The position numbers and the translations under genes were made by a program. Positions 27,565 through 36,961 of a stretch of DNA of 64,000 nucleotides are shown here, piece after piece; the stretch's first letter is position 1; the number at the start of each line of letters is the position of its first letter. The notes below the pieces were generated by a model. It did not search any database. It was given only the letters and a program-made list of their open reading frames with translations, and was not told the origin of the DNA. Origin of the DNA: Alistipes sp. (lineage in GTDB: Bacteria > Bacteroidota > Bacteroidia > Bacteroidales > Rikenellaceae); the NCBI GenBank assembly GCA_022782405.1, contig JALFNK010000010.1:1-64000 (forward strand). Direction: 5' to 3'.

Positions 27565-28020
27565 TCAGAATCCGTTCTCCTCGGCGAACCACTCGGCGAA
27601 CGAGGTCGCCGTCTCATGGAGCTTGAGGGCGTGGAGCCGCACCCCCTCGGGCAGGCGCGCGGCGATGCGGCGGGCGAAGTCGTCGAGCATGTTCTCGCAC
27701 GTCGGCTGGTAGGGTACGCAGACGATGTTGCCGAAGCGCACGGAGAGCTGTTCGCGCAGCGCGCGTCCCTCGTCCGAATCGCGCAGCACCAGCGCATGGT
27801 CGAACGTCGAGACCACCTCCTCCTGCACGATGCGCTTGAGGATGCCGAAGTCCATCACCATGCCGTATTTCGGGTCGCGGGGATCCGCCGAAGGCTGCCC
27901 CTTGACCGTAACGAAGAGCCGGTAGGAGTGTCCGTGAATCTCGCGGCACGGCCCGTCGTATCCGTCGAGGGCGTGTGCCGCCTCGAACGAAAATTCCTTG
28001 GTCAGTCTGATTGTTGCCAT
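27565..28020 (-). CDS. queD: 6-carboxytetrahydropterin synthase
   Basis: A 151-residue enzyme of the QueD/PTPS family, the second step of queuosine precursor synthesis. Zinc ligands His16 (FEAAH), His29 and His31 (EIHGHSY), catalytic Cys25, His75 (FDHAL) and Glu136 (LHETATSF) are all present. The start is certain from the family N-terminus; the promoter -7 element ends only 5 bp before the ATG, so the transcript is probably leaderless or nearly so. polA follows 35 bp downstream in the same direction. Confidence 0.93.
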   Translation of the reverse strand: MATIRLTKEFSFEAAHALDGYDGPCREIHGHSYRLFVTVKGQPSADPRDPKYGMVMDFGILKRIVQEEVVSTFDHALVLRDSDEGRALREQLSVRFGNIVCVPYQPTCENMLDDFARRIAARLPEGVRLHALKLHETATSFAEWFAEENGF

Positions 28021-28024
28021 AGGG

Positions 28025-28032
28025 CAAAGATA
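28025..28032 (-). promoter_or_regulatory. -7 element of queD
   Basis: TATCTTTG on the minus strand, its last base 5 bp before the queD start codon; this predicts a 5' leader of only one to three bases. Confidence 0.7.
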
Positions 28033-28088
28033 CGAAATAATTCGGTTTTCGGGCTGGAATACCGAGAGGATGCAGCCTTCCGGAAAAT

Positions 28089-28123
28089 AAAAAAAATCCG
28101 GAAAAATTTTTCCGGATTTTTTT
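28089..28123. terminator. Bidirectional terminator between queD promoter and sppA end
   Basis: A 34-bp perfect palindrome, AAAAAATCCGGAAAAA then its reverse complement, with A tracts on one side and T tracts on the other. It ends sppA on the minus strand. GC-rich GGGCCGGGTTGC-like repeats fill 28130-28194 before the sppA stop. Confidence 0.85.
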
Positions 28124-28194
28124 ACGTTGCGGGCCCGGGTTGCAGGTGCGGGCTGCAGGTACAGACTGCGGGGCCGGGTTGCGGGGCCGGGAGC

Positions 28195-29976
28195 CTACTG
28201 CAGCTCGACCTTCCAGGGCGCGTACATCAGGATGCCCTGCAGGCGCGTCGCCTCGCGGACCTTTTCGTATTCGCCCATGACGGTCTCCAGTTCCGAACGG
28301 GTGAAGAGCTTGCGCACGCTGACGTTCATCGCCGTGAGGAAGGCCGCAAGTCCCGAAGGCGTCTCGCGCACCTCCACGACGCGGTAATCGGTCAGCCCGG
28401 CCTTGTCCACGGCCAGGGCGATGGCCGTCTTCAGGCCGCCCAGGGCATCGACCAGTCCGATTCCGAGGGCATCCTCACCCGACCAGACGCGGCCGCCGGC
28501 GATCTCCAGCACCCGCTCCACGGGAAGGTTGCGGCCTGCGGAGACGTGGCCCGTGAAGGTCGCGTAGACCTTGTCCACGCCCCGCATGATCGAGGCCCGC
28601 TCGGCCGGGGTCAGCGCCGTATAGGAGCCCATGCCCGCCGAGGTGTTGCTCCGCACGCCGTCGAGCGTGATGCCCAGCTTGTTCTTCAGCGCGTCGATCG
28701 GGTTGAGGAACATGCCGAAGACGCCGATCGAGCCGGTGAGCGTCATACGGTCGGCGACGATCACGTCGGCCGGGCAGGAGATGTAGTAGCCGCCGCTCGC
28801 CGCATAGGAACCCATCGACACCACGACGGGCTTCTCCGCACGCAGCAGCTCCATCTCGCGCCAGATGACGTCCGAAGCCAGGGCGCTGCCGCCCGGCGAA
28901 TTGACCCGCACGACGACGGCCTTCACATCGTCGTCCTCGCGCAGGTCGCGCAGCTGCGCAGCCAGCGAATTGCCGTAGACGGCGTCGCCCGAACCGTGGC
29001 CGTCGACGATCTGCCCGTCGGCATAGAGGATCGCCACGCGGTCCGCCCCGAGGTTGCTCATGTCGGGACCCACCATCGCCGCGTAGTCGCCCAGCGAGAT
29101 GAAGTCGCAGTCGCCCCCGTCGTCGGTCGCGACACCCAGTTCGGCGAAGACCCCGCGCATCTGGTCCTCATAGACCACCCCGTCGACGAAGCCCTCGCGC
29201 AGGGCATCCTCCGGAAGCGAGACGGCCAGCTCGTCGGTCAGCCGCCGCATCTTCACCGAGTCGATGCCGCGGGCGCGGGCCACCTCGCCCGAGATCGTGC
29301 CCCAGAGCGAATTGACCAGCTCCTGCATCTGCTCACGGTTGGCGTCCGACATGCGGTCGAGGATGTAGGGCTCCACGGCGCTCTTGTAGCGGCAGGCCGT
29401 CGGACGGAAAACCTCGGCCTTGAGGTCCAGCTTGTCGAAGAGCCCCTTGTAGAACATCAGGCTGGTCGAGAGACCCGACCAGTCCATGCCCCCCTCGGGC
29501 TGGATGTAGATCCGGTCGGCGACCGAAGCCAGGTAGTACTGCCCCTGCGAATAGGTTTCGTTGTAGGAGACGATGAACTTGCCGCTTGCCTTGAAGGCCG
29601 CAAGCGCCTCGCGCAGCTCCTCCAGAACGGCCGTGCCGGCCACGCCGCCGCCGCCGTTCAAGCGCAGGTAAATGCCGCGGATGCGCTCGTCGTCCTGCGC
29701 CGCCTCGATGGCCTGCAGCACGTTGAAAAGCGACAGCTGCGGCGTACGCTGCAGGGTCGCCAGGTCGATACCCGCCAGCGGGTCGTTCGACGGGGCGTCG
29801 GTGATCACCTCCGACAGGTCGATGCGCAGCACCGCCTCGGAGGGCACCTCGACGGCAGACTTCATGGAGAGCGTTCCCACGATGCCCGCCAGAAGGACGA
29901 AGCCGAAGAAGAAGAAGAGAAAGGCCCCCACCACTACGGCAAGCAGGCTGGCCAGAAATGTCTTGAAAAAATTCAT
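28195..29976 (-). CDS. sppA: Signal peptide peptidase SppA, 67 kDa type
   Basis: A 593-residue membrane-bound serine protease with a Ser/Lys dyad that degrades cleaved signal peptides. An N-terminal anchor (FFKTFLASLLAVVVGAFLFF) is followed by two homologous halves: the N-terminal half carries the catalytic Lys (CRYKSAVEP) and the C-terminal half the catalytic Ser in GSYAASGGYYIS, followed by TGSIGVFG. Full length for the tandem-domain type. It is transcribed from a TATCTTTG element at 30020-30027, with a TATCG-CGATA inverted repeat just upstream that also occurs before the ABC exporter at 56 kb. Confidence 0.94.
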   Translation of the reverse strand: MNFFKTFLASLLAVVVGAFLFFFFGFVLLAGIVGTLSMKSAVEVPSEAVLRIDLSEVITDAPSNDPLAGIDLATLQRTPQLSLFNVLQAIEAAQDDERIRGIYLRLNGGGGVAGTAVLEELREALAAFKASGKFIVSYNETYSQGQYYLASVADRIYIQPEGGMDWSGLSTSLMFYKGLFDKLDLKAEVFRPTACRYKSAVEPYILDRMSDANREQMQELVNSLWGTISGEVARARGIDSVKMRRLTDELAVSLPEDALREGFVDGVVYEDQMRGVFAELGVATDDGGDCDFISLGDYAAMVGPDMSNLGADRVAILYADGQIVDGHGSGDAVYGNSLAAQLRDLREDDDVKAVVVRVNSPGGSALASDVIWREMELLRAEKPVVVSMGSYAASGGYYISCPADVIVADRMTLTGSIGVFGMFLNPIDALKNKLGITLDGVRSNTSAGMGSYTALTPAERASIMRGVDKVYATFTGHVSAGRNLPVERVLEIAGGRVWSGEDALGIGLVDALGGLKTAIALAVDKAGLTDYRVVEVRETPSGLAAFLTAMNVSVRKLFTRSELETVMGEYEKVREATRLQGILMYAPWKVELQ

Positions 29977-30019
29977 GTTTCGTGTGTGTTTTTGCGGAAC
30001 ATTCCGCCATTCTTTGGTA

Positions 30020-30027
30020 CAAAGATA
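30020..30027 (-). promoter_or_regulatory. -7 element of sppA
   Basis: TATCTTTG on the minus strand, 43 bp before the sppA ATG. Confidence 0.75.
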
Positions 30028-30055
30028 CGAATATTTTTGAAAAACAAATAAAATT

Positions 30056-30070
30056 TATCGTTTTTCGATA
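30056..30070. promoter_or_regulatory. Inverted repeat TATCG-TTTTT-CGATA, copy 1
   Basis: A 15-bp perfect inverted repeat whose near edge is 29 bp upstream of the sppA -7 element. The same 15 bases occur at 56464-56478 in an equivalent position before the ABC exporter. A likely regulator site. Confidence 0.55.
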
Positions 30071-30111
30071 TAAAAATACGTTTTACTATATCTATTATCC
30101 AAAATATGCGT

Positions 30112-30119
30112 TATCTTTG
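30112..30119 (+). promoter_or_regulatory. -7 element of mrp
   Basis: TATCTTTG on the plus strand, 106 bp before the mrp ATG, divergent from the sppA promoter. Confidence 0.7.
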
Positions 30120-30225
30120 TCCGGAAGAGCCCCGCCGGCGGAGATGTGCCGCACGGCCGGGTATGAATACGGGAAAAAACGACGGGGCGTAATTCCCCGG
30201 CGAAACTTTTTTTTACGGACAACCT

Positions 30226-31281
30226 ATGGAAGAGAAGATAAGGGAGCTGCTCGCGACGATCCTCCATCCCGAAACGGGGAAAAACCTCGTCGAGAGCGGT
30301 TTCATCGAACACACGGCGGCAGCCGGCGGCAAGGTTACCGTCGTGCTGCGCTTCGCCAAGAGCCGCGATCCCTTCGCGGTGAAAATCAAGAATCAGGCCG
30401 AAGAGCTGCTGCGCGGGGCCTTCCCCGGCGACGAGGTGCTCGTGGTGGTCAAGGAGGGGGGCGCGGCGCCGCGTCCCGAGCCGAAGCTCCACACGACGAC
30501 GGGCGGCATCGCCAAGGTCATCGCCATCGCCTCGGGCAAGGGCGGCGTGGGCAAATCGACCGTTACGGCCAACCTCGCCCTCACGCTGCGCAACATGGGC
30601 TACCGCGTCGGCGTGCTCGACGCCGACATCTACGGGCCTTCGCAACCCAAGATGTTCGGCTGCGAGGGTTACCTCCCGGAGGCCGTGCGCGAAGGCGACG
30701 AGGACCGCATCCTCCCGGCCGAGGCGATGGATATCCGCCTCATGTCGATCGGCTTCTTCATCAAGCCCACCGACGCGCTGCTCTGGCGCGGTGCGATGGC
30801 CGTCAGCGCCCTGAAGCAGATGATCCACCAGACACGCTGGGGCACGCTCGACTTCCTGCTTGCGGACCTCCCTCCCGGCACGGGCGACGTGCACCTGTCG
30901 ATCATCGGCGAGCTGAAGATCGACGCCGCGGTGATCGTCTCCACGCCCCAGCAGGTGGCCGTGGCCGACGTGGTGCGGGGCGTCGAGATGTTCCGCAACG
31001 AGAATGTCCGTATTCCGGTGGCGGGCATCATCGAGAACATGGCGTGGTTCACCCCCGCCGAACTGCCCCAAAACCGCTACTACATCTTCGGGCACGGCGG
31101 TGCGAAGGCCTATGCCGCGGAGAGCGGCGTGGAGTTCCTCGGCGAGATCCCGATCGTGCAGTCGATCATGGAGGGCAGCGACGAGGGCCGTCCGGCCGTC
31201 GCGACGCAGCCGCTGGTCGAGACGTGCTATCGCGGAATCGCCGAGCGCATCGTCGCCGGCGTGATGAAAAAGGAGCGGTAG
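30226..31281 (+). CDS. mrp: Mrp/NBP35-family Fe-S carrier ATPase
   Basis: A 351-residue P-loop ATPase (also called ApbC) that delivers iron-sulfur clusters. The N-terminal 90 residues are a MIP18/DUF59 domain ([20 protein letters not shown]), followed by the deviant Walker [21 protein letters not shown], and [13 protein letters not shown]. The usual C-terminal CxxC is absent: the segment reads [12 protein letters not shown], a form I associate with Bacteroidota Mrp proteins. It is the last gene before the putative replication origin. Confidence 0.93.
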   Translation: MEEKIRELLATILHPETGKNLVESGFIEHTAAAGGKVTVVLRFAKSRDPFAVKIKNQAEELLRGAFPGDEVLVVVKEGGAAPRPEPKLHTTTGGIAKVIAIASGKGGVGKSTVTANLALTLRNMGYRVGVLDADIYGPSQPKMFGCEGYLPEAVREGDEDRILPAEAMDIRLMSIGFFIKPTDALLWRGAMAVSALKQMIHQTRWGTLDFLLADLPPGTGDVHLSIIGELKIDAAVIVSTPQQVAVADVVRGVEMFRNENVRIPVAGIIENMAWFTPAELPQNRYYIFGHGGAKAYAAESGVEFLGEIPIVQSIMEGSDEGRPAVATQPLVETCYRGIAERIVAGVMKKER

Positions 31282-31442
31282 ACGGACTGAAAAGATCGGA
31301 ACGGGTGCGGACTGCCGGAACGGATATCGGACCGGACTTGCCGGAAACCGACAAGAAGACCGGAAATGGAAAAGATTCGGGCTTTGCTGCCGGAAAGACA
31401 GCCGGAATGCACTGCCGGTCTCTCCTGGCAGTTGCGGAAGGC

Positions 31443-31868
31443 TGTTGAAAAGGGGCCGGAACAAGCCCCGCGACGGTTGATAACCCCGCGGCGAAGTGTT
31501 GAAAACTCCGGATCAACTCTTGAAAACTTTTCTTTCCAAAAAGTTGCAAAATCCGTTCGAAGGCACCCTATACGCTTTTCGGGAAAATACAAAAAAAGTT
31601 TTTCCTTTTTATCGTCCTCCGGCACCTGAGGAAACCGGAACAGATTGTGGACAATTTATGGCTGTCGAAATGTGCAAAACGCTTTTCAACATTTGTGGAT
31701 TACTCACGATGCCGCCTGAAAGGCAGCCGGTTGCGGAAACTCAAACCGGCAGCTTCTCCCCACGGCTGTTGATAGTCCGCTAACAGCCGAAGTTGTGAAC
31801 AGTATCAACAGCGTTATTTATTCTTATTCTTTTATTTTTTTAAATTAATAAATAAAAAGAGATAAAAA
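31443..31868. other. Candidate chromosomal replication origin (oriC)
   Basis: No gene lies in 31282-31868. The right part contains a cluster of 9-mers like DnaA boxes: TGTTGAAAA at 31443 and 31497 and inverted at 31683; GGTTGATAA at 31475; TGTGGACAA at 31646; TGTGGATTA at 31694; TGTTGATAG at 31767; inverted TGTTGATAC at 31802-31810. They fit TGTKGAWAA with 0-2 changes. An almost pure A/T stretch, 31813-31868, follows as a possible unwinding element. No DnaA gene is in the window. The parS-like cluster 9 kb away supports an origin-proximal position. The left part (31282-31440) holds GCCGGAA-rich sequence without other features. Confidence 0.6.
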
Positions 31869-32810
<942 letters not shown>

Positions 32811-32812
32811 CC

Positions 32813-33313
32813 ATGGGATTCGATACGCTTTACGACAACGACTCCGTGCGGCGTCGTGACCGCCTACTCTCTATGGAGGAGGCCGCCGACGTGCTCCGCC
32901 TCGGAGAATACGGATTCCTGGCCATGCAGGTCCCGGAGGGCGGCGCCTATGGTGTGCCGATCAGCTACGTTTGGGACGGTGGGTCGTGCATCTACCTCCA
33001 CTGTGCCCCCGAGGGGCGCAAGCTGCGCTGTCTGGAGCGGCATCCCGAGGTTACGTTCTGCGTCGTGGGTGCGACGCATGTCGTAGGGCGCAAGTTTACG
33101 ACAGCTTACGAAAGCGTCATTCTGCGGTGCCGTGCCGTTGTCGGACCGGACGAGGAGGAGCGCTGGAAGGCCCTCGACCTGTTGCTGTGCAAATACGCTC
33201 CTGAACATGCCGAAACGGGGCGCATGTATGCCGAAAAGTCGTTCCACCGCACGCAGATCATTCGGCTCGAAATCCTTGCCGCAAGCGGCAAGTGCAAGCG
33301 GGTGAGCGATTAG
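32813..33313 (+). CDS. NimA-like flavin-binding (PNPOx-fold) protein
   Basis: A 166-residue protein of the pyridoxamine-phosphate-oxidase-like split-barrel family, closest in style to nitroimidazole-resistance NimA proteins: MEEAADVLRLGEYGFLAM, YGVPISYVWDGGSCIYLHCA, GRKLRCLERHPEVTFCVVG and the conserved FTTAYESVILRCRA. NimA proteins bind FMN or haem and reduce small nitro-compounds, but many family members have other or unknown roles. The frame is open further upstream; ATG 32813, 2 bp after nadA, fits the family N-terminus. Probably co-transcribed with nadA. Confidence 0.85.
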   Translation: MGFDTLYDNDSVRRRDRLLSMEEAADVLRLGEYGFLAMQVPEGGAYGVPISYVWDGGSCIYLHCAPEGRKLRCLERHPEVTFCVVGATHVVGRKFTTAYESVILRCRAVVGPDEEERWKALDLLLCKYAPEHAETGRMYAEKSFHRTQIIRLEILAASGKCKRVSD

Positions 33314-33367
33314 TGGGAAGCCTCTCAAACAGGAAAAAATCATTAAAAACCGATAAACGACTTGTAT

Positions 33368-35503
33368 ATGAAGAAAAAAATCTTTTTGCTCCTGACGGCC
33401 GTTTCGCTGACACTGGCGGCACGCGCCGACGAAGGCATGTGGCTGCTGCCCTACCTTCAGAAGATGAACATCAAGGTGATGAAGGAGCGCGGCTGCAAGC
33501 TCTCCGCCGAGGAGATCTACAGCGCTGACCGCTCGTCGCTCAAGGATGCCGTTGTCATCTTCGGCGGCGGATGCACCGGCGAGATCGTCTCGCCCGAGGG
33601 TCTGCTCTTCACGAACCACCATTGCGGCTACAGCTCGATCCAGCAGCTGTCGAGCGTCGAGCACGACTACCTCAAAAACGGTTTCTGGGCCATGTCGCAG
33701 GCCGAGGAGCTGCCCGTCGACGGACTCGAGGTGCGCTTCGTGCGCCGCATCATGGACGTAACGCCCGAGATCGTGGGCAATGTCCCCTCGATCGCCTCGC
33801 AGGAGGAGTATGAGCGCATTACGAAGGAGAACATCGCCGCGCTGACCGGGCGCCTCGAAAAGGAGTATCCCGGCATGGAGATCTCCGTCGAGTCGTTCTA
33901 CGGCGGCAACCAGTTCTTCGCCTTCGTGCTGGAGGTCTACACGGACGTGCGTCTGGTGGGTGCGCCCCCTTCGTCGATCGGCAAGTTCGGCGGCGACACG
34001 GACAACTGGATGTGGCCCCGCCATACAGGCGACTTCTCCGTTTTCCGCGTCTATGCGGGCGAGGACAACCGTCCGGCGGCCTACTCGCCAGAAAACCGTC
34101 CCTACCGTGCCGAGAAGTTCCTCAAAATCTCGCTCAAGGGCGTCGATGAGGGCGATTTCGCCATGGTGATGGGATTCCCCGGCTCGACCGAGCGCTACAT
34201 GACCTCCTTCGAGATCGACAACCTGCTCGGTTCGGAGAACCCCCAGCGGATCTTTATCCGCGGCGAGCGTCAGGCGATCCTCTGGGAGGACATGATGGCC
34301 GACGATGCCGTGCGCATCCAGTATGCCTCGAAATACGCCACGTCGTCGAACTACTGGAAGAATTCGATCGGCATGTCGCGCGGCATCGAGAAACTCGGTG
34401 TAAAGGCCCGCAAGCAGGCGCAGGAGGAATCCTTTGAGGCGTGGGCCGAGCGGAACACGCTGCCCGAGGAGGGATATATCGACGCCCTGGAGAAGATCCG
34501 CCGCGCCGAGGAGGAGGGCGGTCCGGTCTATGCCGGCGTGCAGTACCTCTCGGAGGCCTTCCTGCGTGCCGTCGAGCTGCTGACCCCCGTGCGGTCGTTC
34601 ATCGACATGCGCAGGATGGCCGTGGCCGACAGCATCGACAATTCGGCTGCCGTCCGCGGAGCTGTGGCCGAGTGGTACAAGGACTACAACCCCGCGACCG
34701 ACCGCAAGGTGGCCAAGCGCATGCTCGTCATCGCGCGTGAGCAGATGAAGGAGCTGCCGTCGTTCTATGCCGAGGTGGTGGACAAGCGCTTCGGCGGCGA
34801 CATCGACGCCTATGTCGATTACCTCTACGACCACTCGATCTTCACCTCCGCGGAGCAGGTGCTGGCGCTGATGGAGGATTACGATCCCGCGAAGGTTGCC
34901 GCGGATCCCGCCATGGAGCTGGCCGCATCGGTATGGACGAAGTACAGGGAGCTCTCGAAGGCCTACCGCGAGAAGCATGCCCCCTATGCCGAGGGACACC
35001 GCAAATACATCGCTGGCCTGATGCTGCAGCAGCCCCGCAAGGCGTGGGCCCCGGATGCCAACTTCACGATTCGGCTGACCTACGGCCGCGTGCTGCCCTA
35101 CTCGCCGGCCGATGGCATCGAGTATAGCCACTACACGACGCTCAAGGGCGTCATGGAGAAGGAAGACCCGAAGAACCCCGCGGAGTTCACCGTGCCCGAA
35201 CGGCTCAAGGAGCTCTATGCGGCGAAGGATTTCGGCCGCTACGCCAATGCGAAGGGCGAGATGCCCGTGGCGTTCCTCGCCGATCTCGACATTACGGGCG
35301 GCAATTCGGGATCACCCGTGCTGAATGACCGCGGCGCGCTGATCGGCCTGGCCTTCGACGGCAACTGGGAGGCGATGTCGGGCGACGTGGCCTTCGAGCC
35401 CGAGCTGCAGCGCATGATCGCCGTCGATGTGCGTTACGTGCTCTTTATCATCGACAAGTTCGCCGGCGCCGGCTGGCTCCTCGACGAGATGCAGTTCGAG
35501 TAG
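33368..35503 (+). CDS. S46-family dipeptidyl peptidase (DPP7-like)
   Basis: A 711-residue secreted serine exopeptidase with a signal peptide (MKKKIFLLLTAVSLTLAARA) cleaved before DEGMW. The triad is visible: His in TNHHCGY, Asp near MWPRHTGDFS, and Ser in TGGNSGSPV. Eighteen residues after the Ser comes FDGNWEAM; from my knowledge of the family, Gly here marks DPP7 (hydrophobic P1), while Arg marks DPP11 (Asp/Glu), so a DPP7-like preference is inferred. It releases dipeptides from oligopeptides in the periplasm of protein-fermenting Bacteroidota. ATG 33368 was preferred over a TTG two codons earlier. Confidence 0.93.
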   Translation: MKKKIFLLLTAVSLTLAARADEGMWLLPYLQKMNIKVMKERGCKLSAEEIYSADRSSLKDAVVIFGGGCTGEIVSPEGLLFTNHHCGYSSIQQLSSVEHDYLKNGFWAMSQAEELPVDGLEVRFVRRIMDVTPEIVGNVPSIASQEEYERITKENIAALTGRLEKEYPGMEISVESFYGGNQFFAFVLEVYTDVRLVGAPPSSIGKFGGDTDNWMWPRHTGDFSVFRVYAGEDNRPAAYSPENRPYRAEKFLKISLKGVDEGDFAMVMGFPGSTERYMTSFEIDNLLGSENPQRIFIRGERQAILWEDMMADDAVRIQYASKYATSSNYWKNSIGMSRGIEKLGVKARKQAQEESFEAWAERNTLPEEGYIDALEKIRRAEEEGGPVYAGVQYLSEAFLRAVELLTPVRSFIDMRRMAVADSIDNSAAVRGAVAEWYKDYNPATDRKVAKRMLVIAREQMKELPSFYAEVVDKRFGGDIDAYVDYLYDHSIFTSAEQVLALMEDYDPAKVAADPAMELAASVWTKYRELSKAYREKHAPYAEGHRKYIAGLMLQQPRKAWAPDANFTIRLTYGRVLPYSPADGIEYSHYTTLKGVMEKEDPKNPAEFTVPERLKELYAAKDFGRYANAKGEMPVAFLADLDITGGNSGSPVLNDRGALIGLAFDGNWEAMSGDVAFEPELQRMIAVDVRYVLFIIDKFAGAGWLLDEMQFE

Positions 35504-35528
35504 CGGCGGCCCGGAAGGCTGAAACGAA

Positions 35529-35566
35529 GAATCCCGCACCCTTCGGAAGGTGCGGGATTCTTTTTT
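35529..35566. terminator. Terminator between the convergent S46 peptidase and acyltransferase genes
   Basis: GAATCCCGCACC and GGTGCGGGATTC form a perfect 12-bp stem around a CTTCGGAA loop, followed by a T tract. It lies 23 bp past the S46 stop and just beyond the converging acyltransferase stop. Confidence 0.9.
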
Positions 35567-35582
35567 GGGGTTTTTCCGGCGG

Positions 35583-36758
35583 TCAGTGGGTCGGTTTGCG
35601 CAGGAAGCGGCCGGCCAGCCACCGCCGCAGGGGTTCGTCGTAGAAGCGCAGCAGCAGCCACGCCAGCAGGACGTTGCCCGCAAGCAGCACGACGGCCCAC
35701 GGCCACGTTGCGGCGAAGTCGTGGATGCCGTGGCGGATCATCCAGGCGTAGAAGAGATACATGAAGGGATAGTGGATGATGTAGACCGGGAAGGAGATGT
35801 CGCCCAGAAAGCGGCACAGACCCGTCGAGAAGCGGTCGGTGGTCGCCCCCGAGGCGCCGATCCAGAGGATTGCGGGGAAGAGGAGGGCGATGCAGGCCAC
35901 CTCGAAGATGCCGTTGGCCGAGACGGGGAGCTCTCCCAGGATGTTCGGCACGAAGAAGAGCGCCAGGAGCAGCGCCGAGCAGATCCAGAAGGCGCCGCGG
36001 ATGCGTGTCGGGCGGAAGCGGCGCGCGAGCCACATGCCCAGCGTGAAGGGGAAGAGCATGCGCACGAGGCCGCCGGGGAAGTTCACGCCCGTGAGGCTCC
36101 AGCCCACGCCGACGGAGCCGTACTGCTGGGGGTCGGCCAGGGCGAAGAAGGCCAGTCCGGCACCCGTAAGCAGCACCAGACCGCCCAGCGCGCGCGTGCC
36201 GAGGCGGCGGATGAAGAGCGCATAGAGGATGTTGCCGATGTATTCGAAGAAGAGCGACCAGCTCGGGCCGTTGAGGGGGAACATCTCGGCGTTGCCCCGG
36301 ACCTCATAGGGGGCTCCGGGCCATGCGGGGATGAAGAAGCAGGCTGCCGCAAAGGCCAGCAGCACGGCACCCGCCGATACGGACGTTCCGTCCCACTGCA
36401 CGGACCCCTGCATGAGGAAGGTGGCGGCGCCCAGAAGCGCACCGATGACGACCATCGGATGGAGGCGTATGAGGCGCCGGCGGAAGAAGCCTCCGACCGT
36501 CAGGCCGCGGCCCCAGCGGTCGTCGTAGGCGTAGGAGATGACGAATCCCGAGAGCATGAAGAAGAAATCGACGGCCAGATAGCCGTGCGGGATGCCCTCG
36601 ACGGCACCCCCGCCGGCAAAGGCGTAGCCTTCGAAGACGTGGTACCAGATGACCGCAAGGGCGGCGACGCCGCGCAGTCCGTCGAGGATTTCGTAGTGGG
36701 GTTTCGAGTCGGCGAACGAGGCTGCCGCCGCAAGGGGTTGTCGTTGCAGGTTTTGCAT
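35583..36758 (-). CDS. Acyltransferase 3 (OafA/NolL-type) membrane protein
   Basis: A 391-residue inner-membrane O-acyltransferase with about ten membrane segments. The opening HYEILDGLRGVAALAVIWYH, with the conserved Arg and His, then DFFFMLSGFVISYAYDDRWG, are signatures of PF01757. Such enzymes acetylate or otherwise acylate surface glycans; the acceptor is not predictable. The Met at 36758 is favoured because the upstream alternative (36800) would begin beyond the -7 element. A stand-alone gene. Confidence 0.9.
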   Translation of the reverse strand: MQNLQRQPLAAAASFADSKPHYEILDGLRGVAALAVIWYHVFEGYAFAGGGAVEGIPHGYLAVDFFFMLSGFVISYAYDDRWGRGLTVGGFFRRRLIRLHPMVVIGALLGAATFLMQGSVQWDGTSVSAGAVLLAFAAACFFIPAWPGAPYEVRGNAEMFPLNGPSWSLFFEYIGNILYALFIRRLGTRALGGLVLLTGAGLAFFALADPQQYGSVGVGWSLTGVNFPGGLVRMLFPFTLGMWLARRFRPTRIRGAFWICSALLLALFFVPNILGELPVSANGIFEVACIALLFPAILWIGASGATTDRFSTGLCRFLGDISFPVYIIHYPFMYLFYAWMIRHGIHDFAATWPWAVVLLAGNVLLAWLLLRFYDEPLRRWLAGRFLRKPTH

Positions 36759-36789
36759 GGATGGAGTTTTTGAGGTTACAGACGTAGCG

Positions 36790-36797
36790 CAAAGGTA
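36790..36797 (-). promoter_or_regulatory. -7 element of the acyltransferase gene
   Basis: TACCTTTG on the minus strand, 31 bp before the ATG. Confidence 0.7.
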
Positions 36798-36923
36798 CAA
36801 CCGCCCGGCGGATAAAAAAAGCCGCCGCGGCGCTTTTTCCGCAAAGCGGCCCGGCGGAGAAGGGTGTTTTTACGGATATTCGGAAAATCTCGCCGTTTCC
36901 TTTATGAATATCTCAAAAATTCG

Positions 36924-36931
36924 TATTTTTG
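36924..36931 (+). promoter_or_regulatory. -7 element of metG
   Basis: TATTTTTG, 30 bp before the ATG at 36962; it overlaps the upstream TTG at 36929, excluding that start. Confidence 0.7.
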
Positions 36932-36961
36932 ACACAAATTAGTAAGACTGTATCACACACA

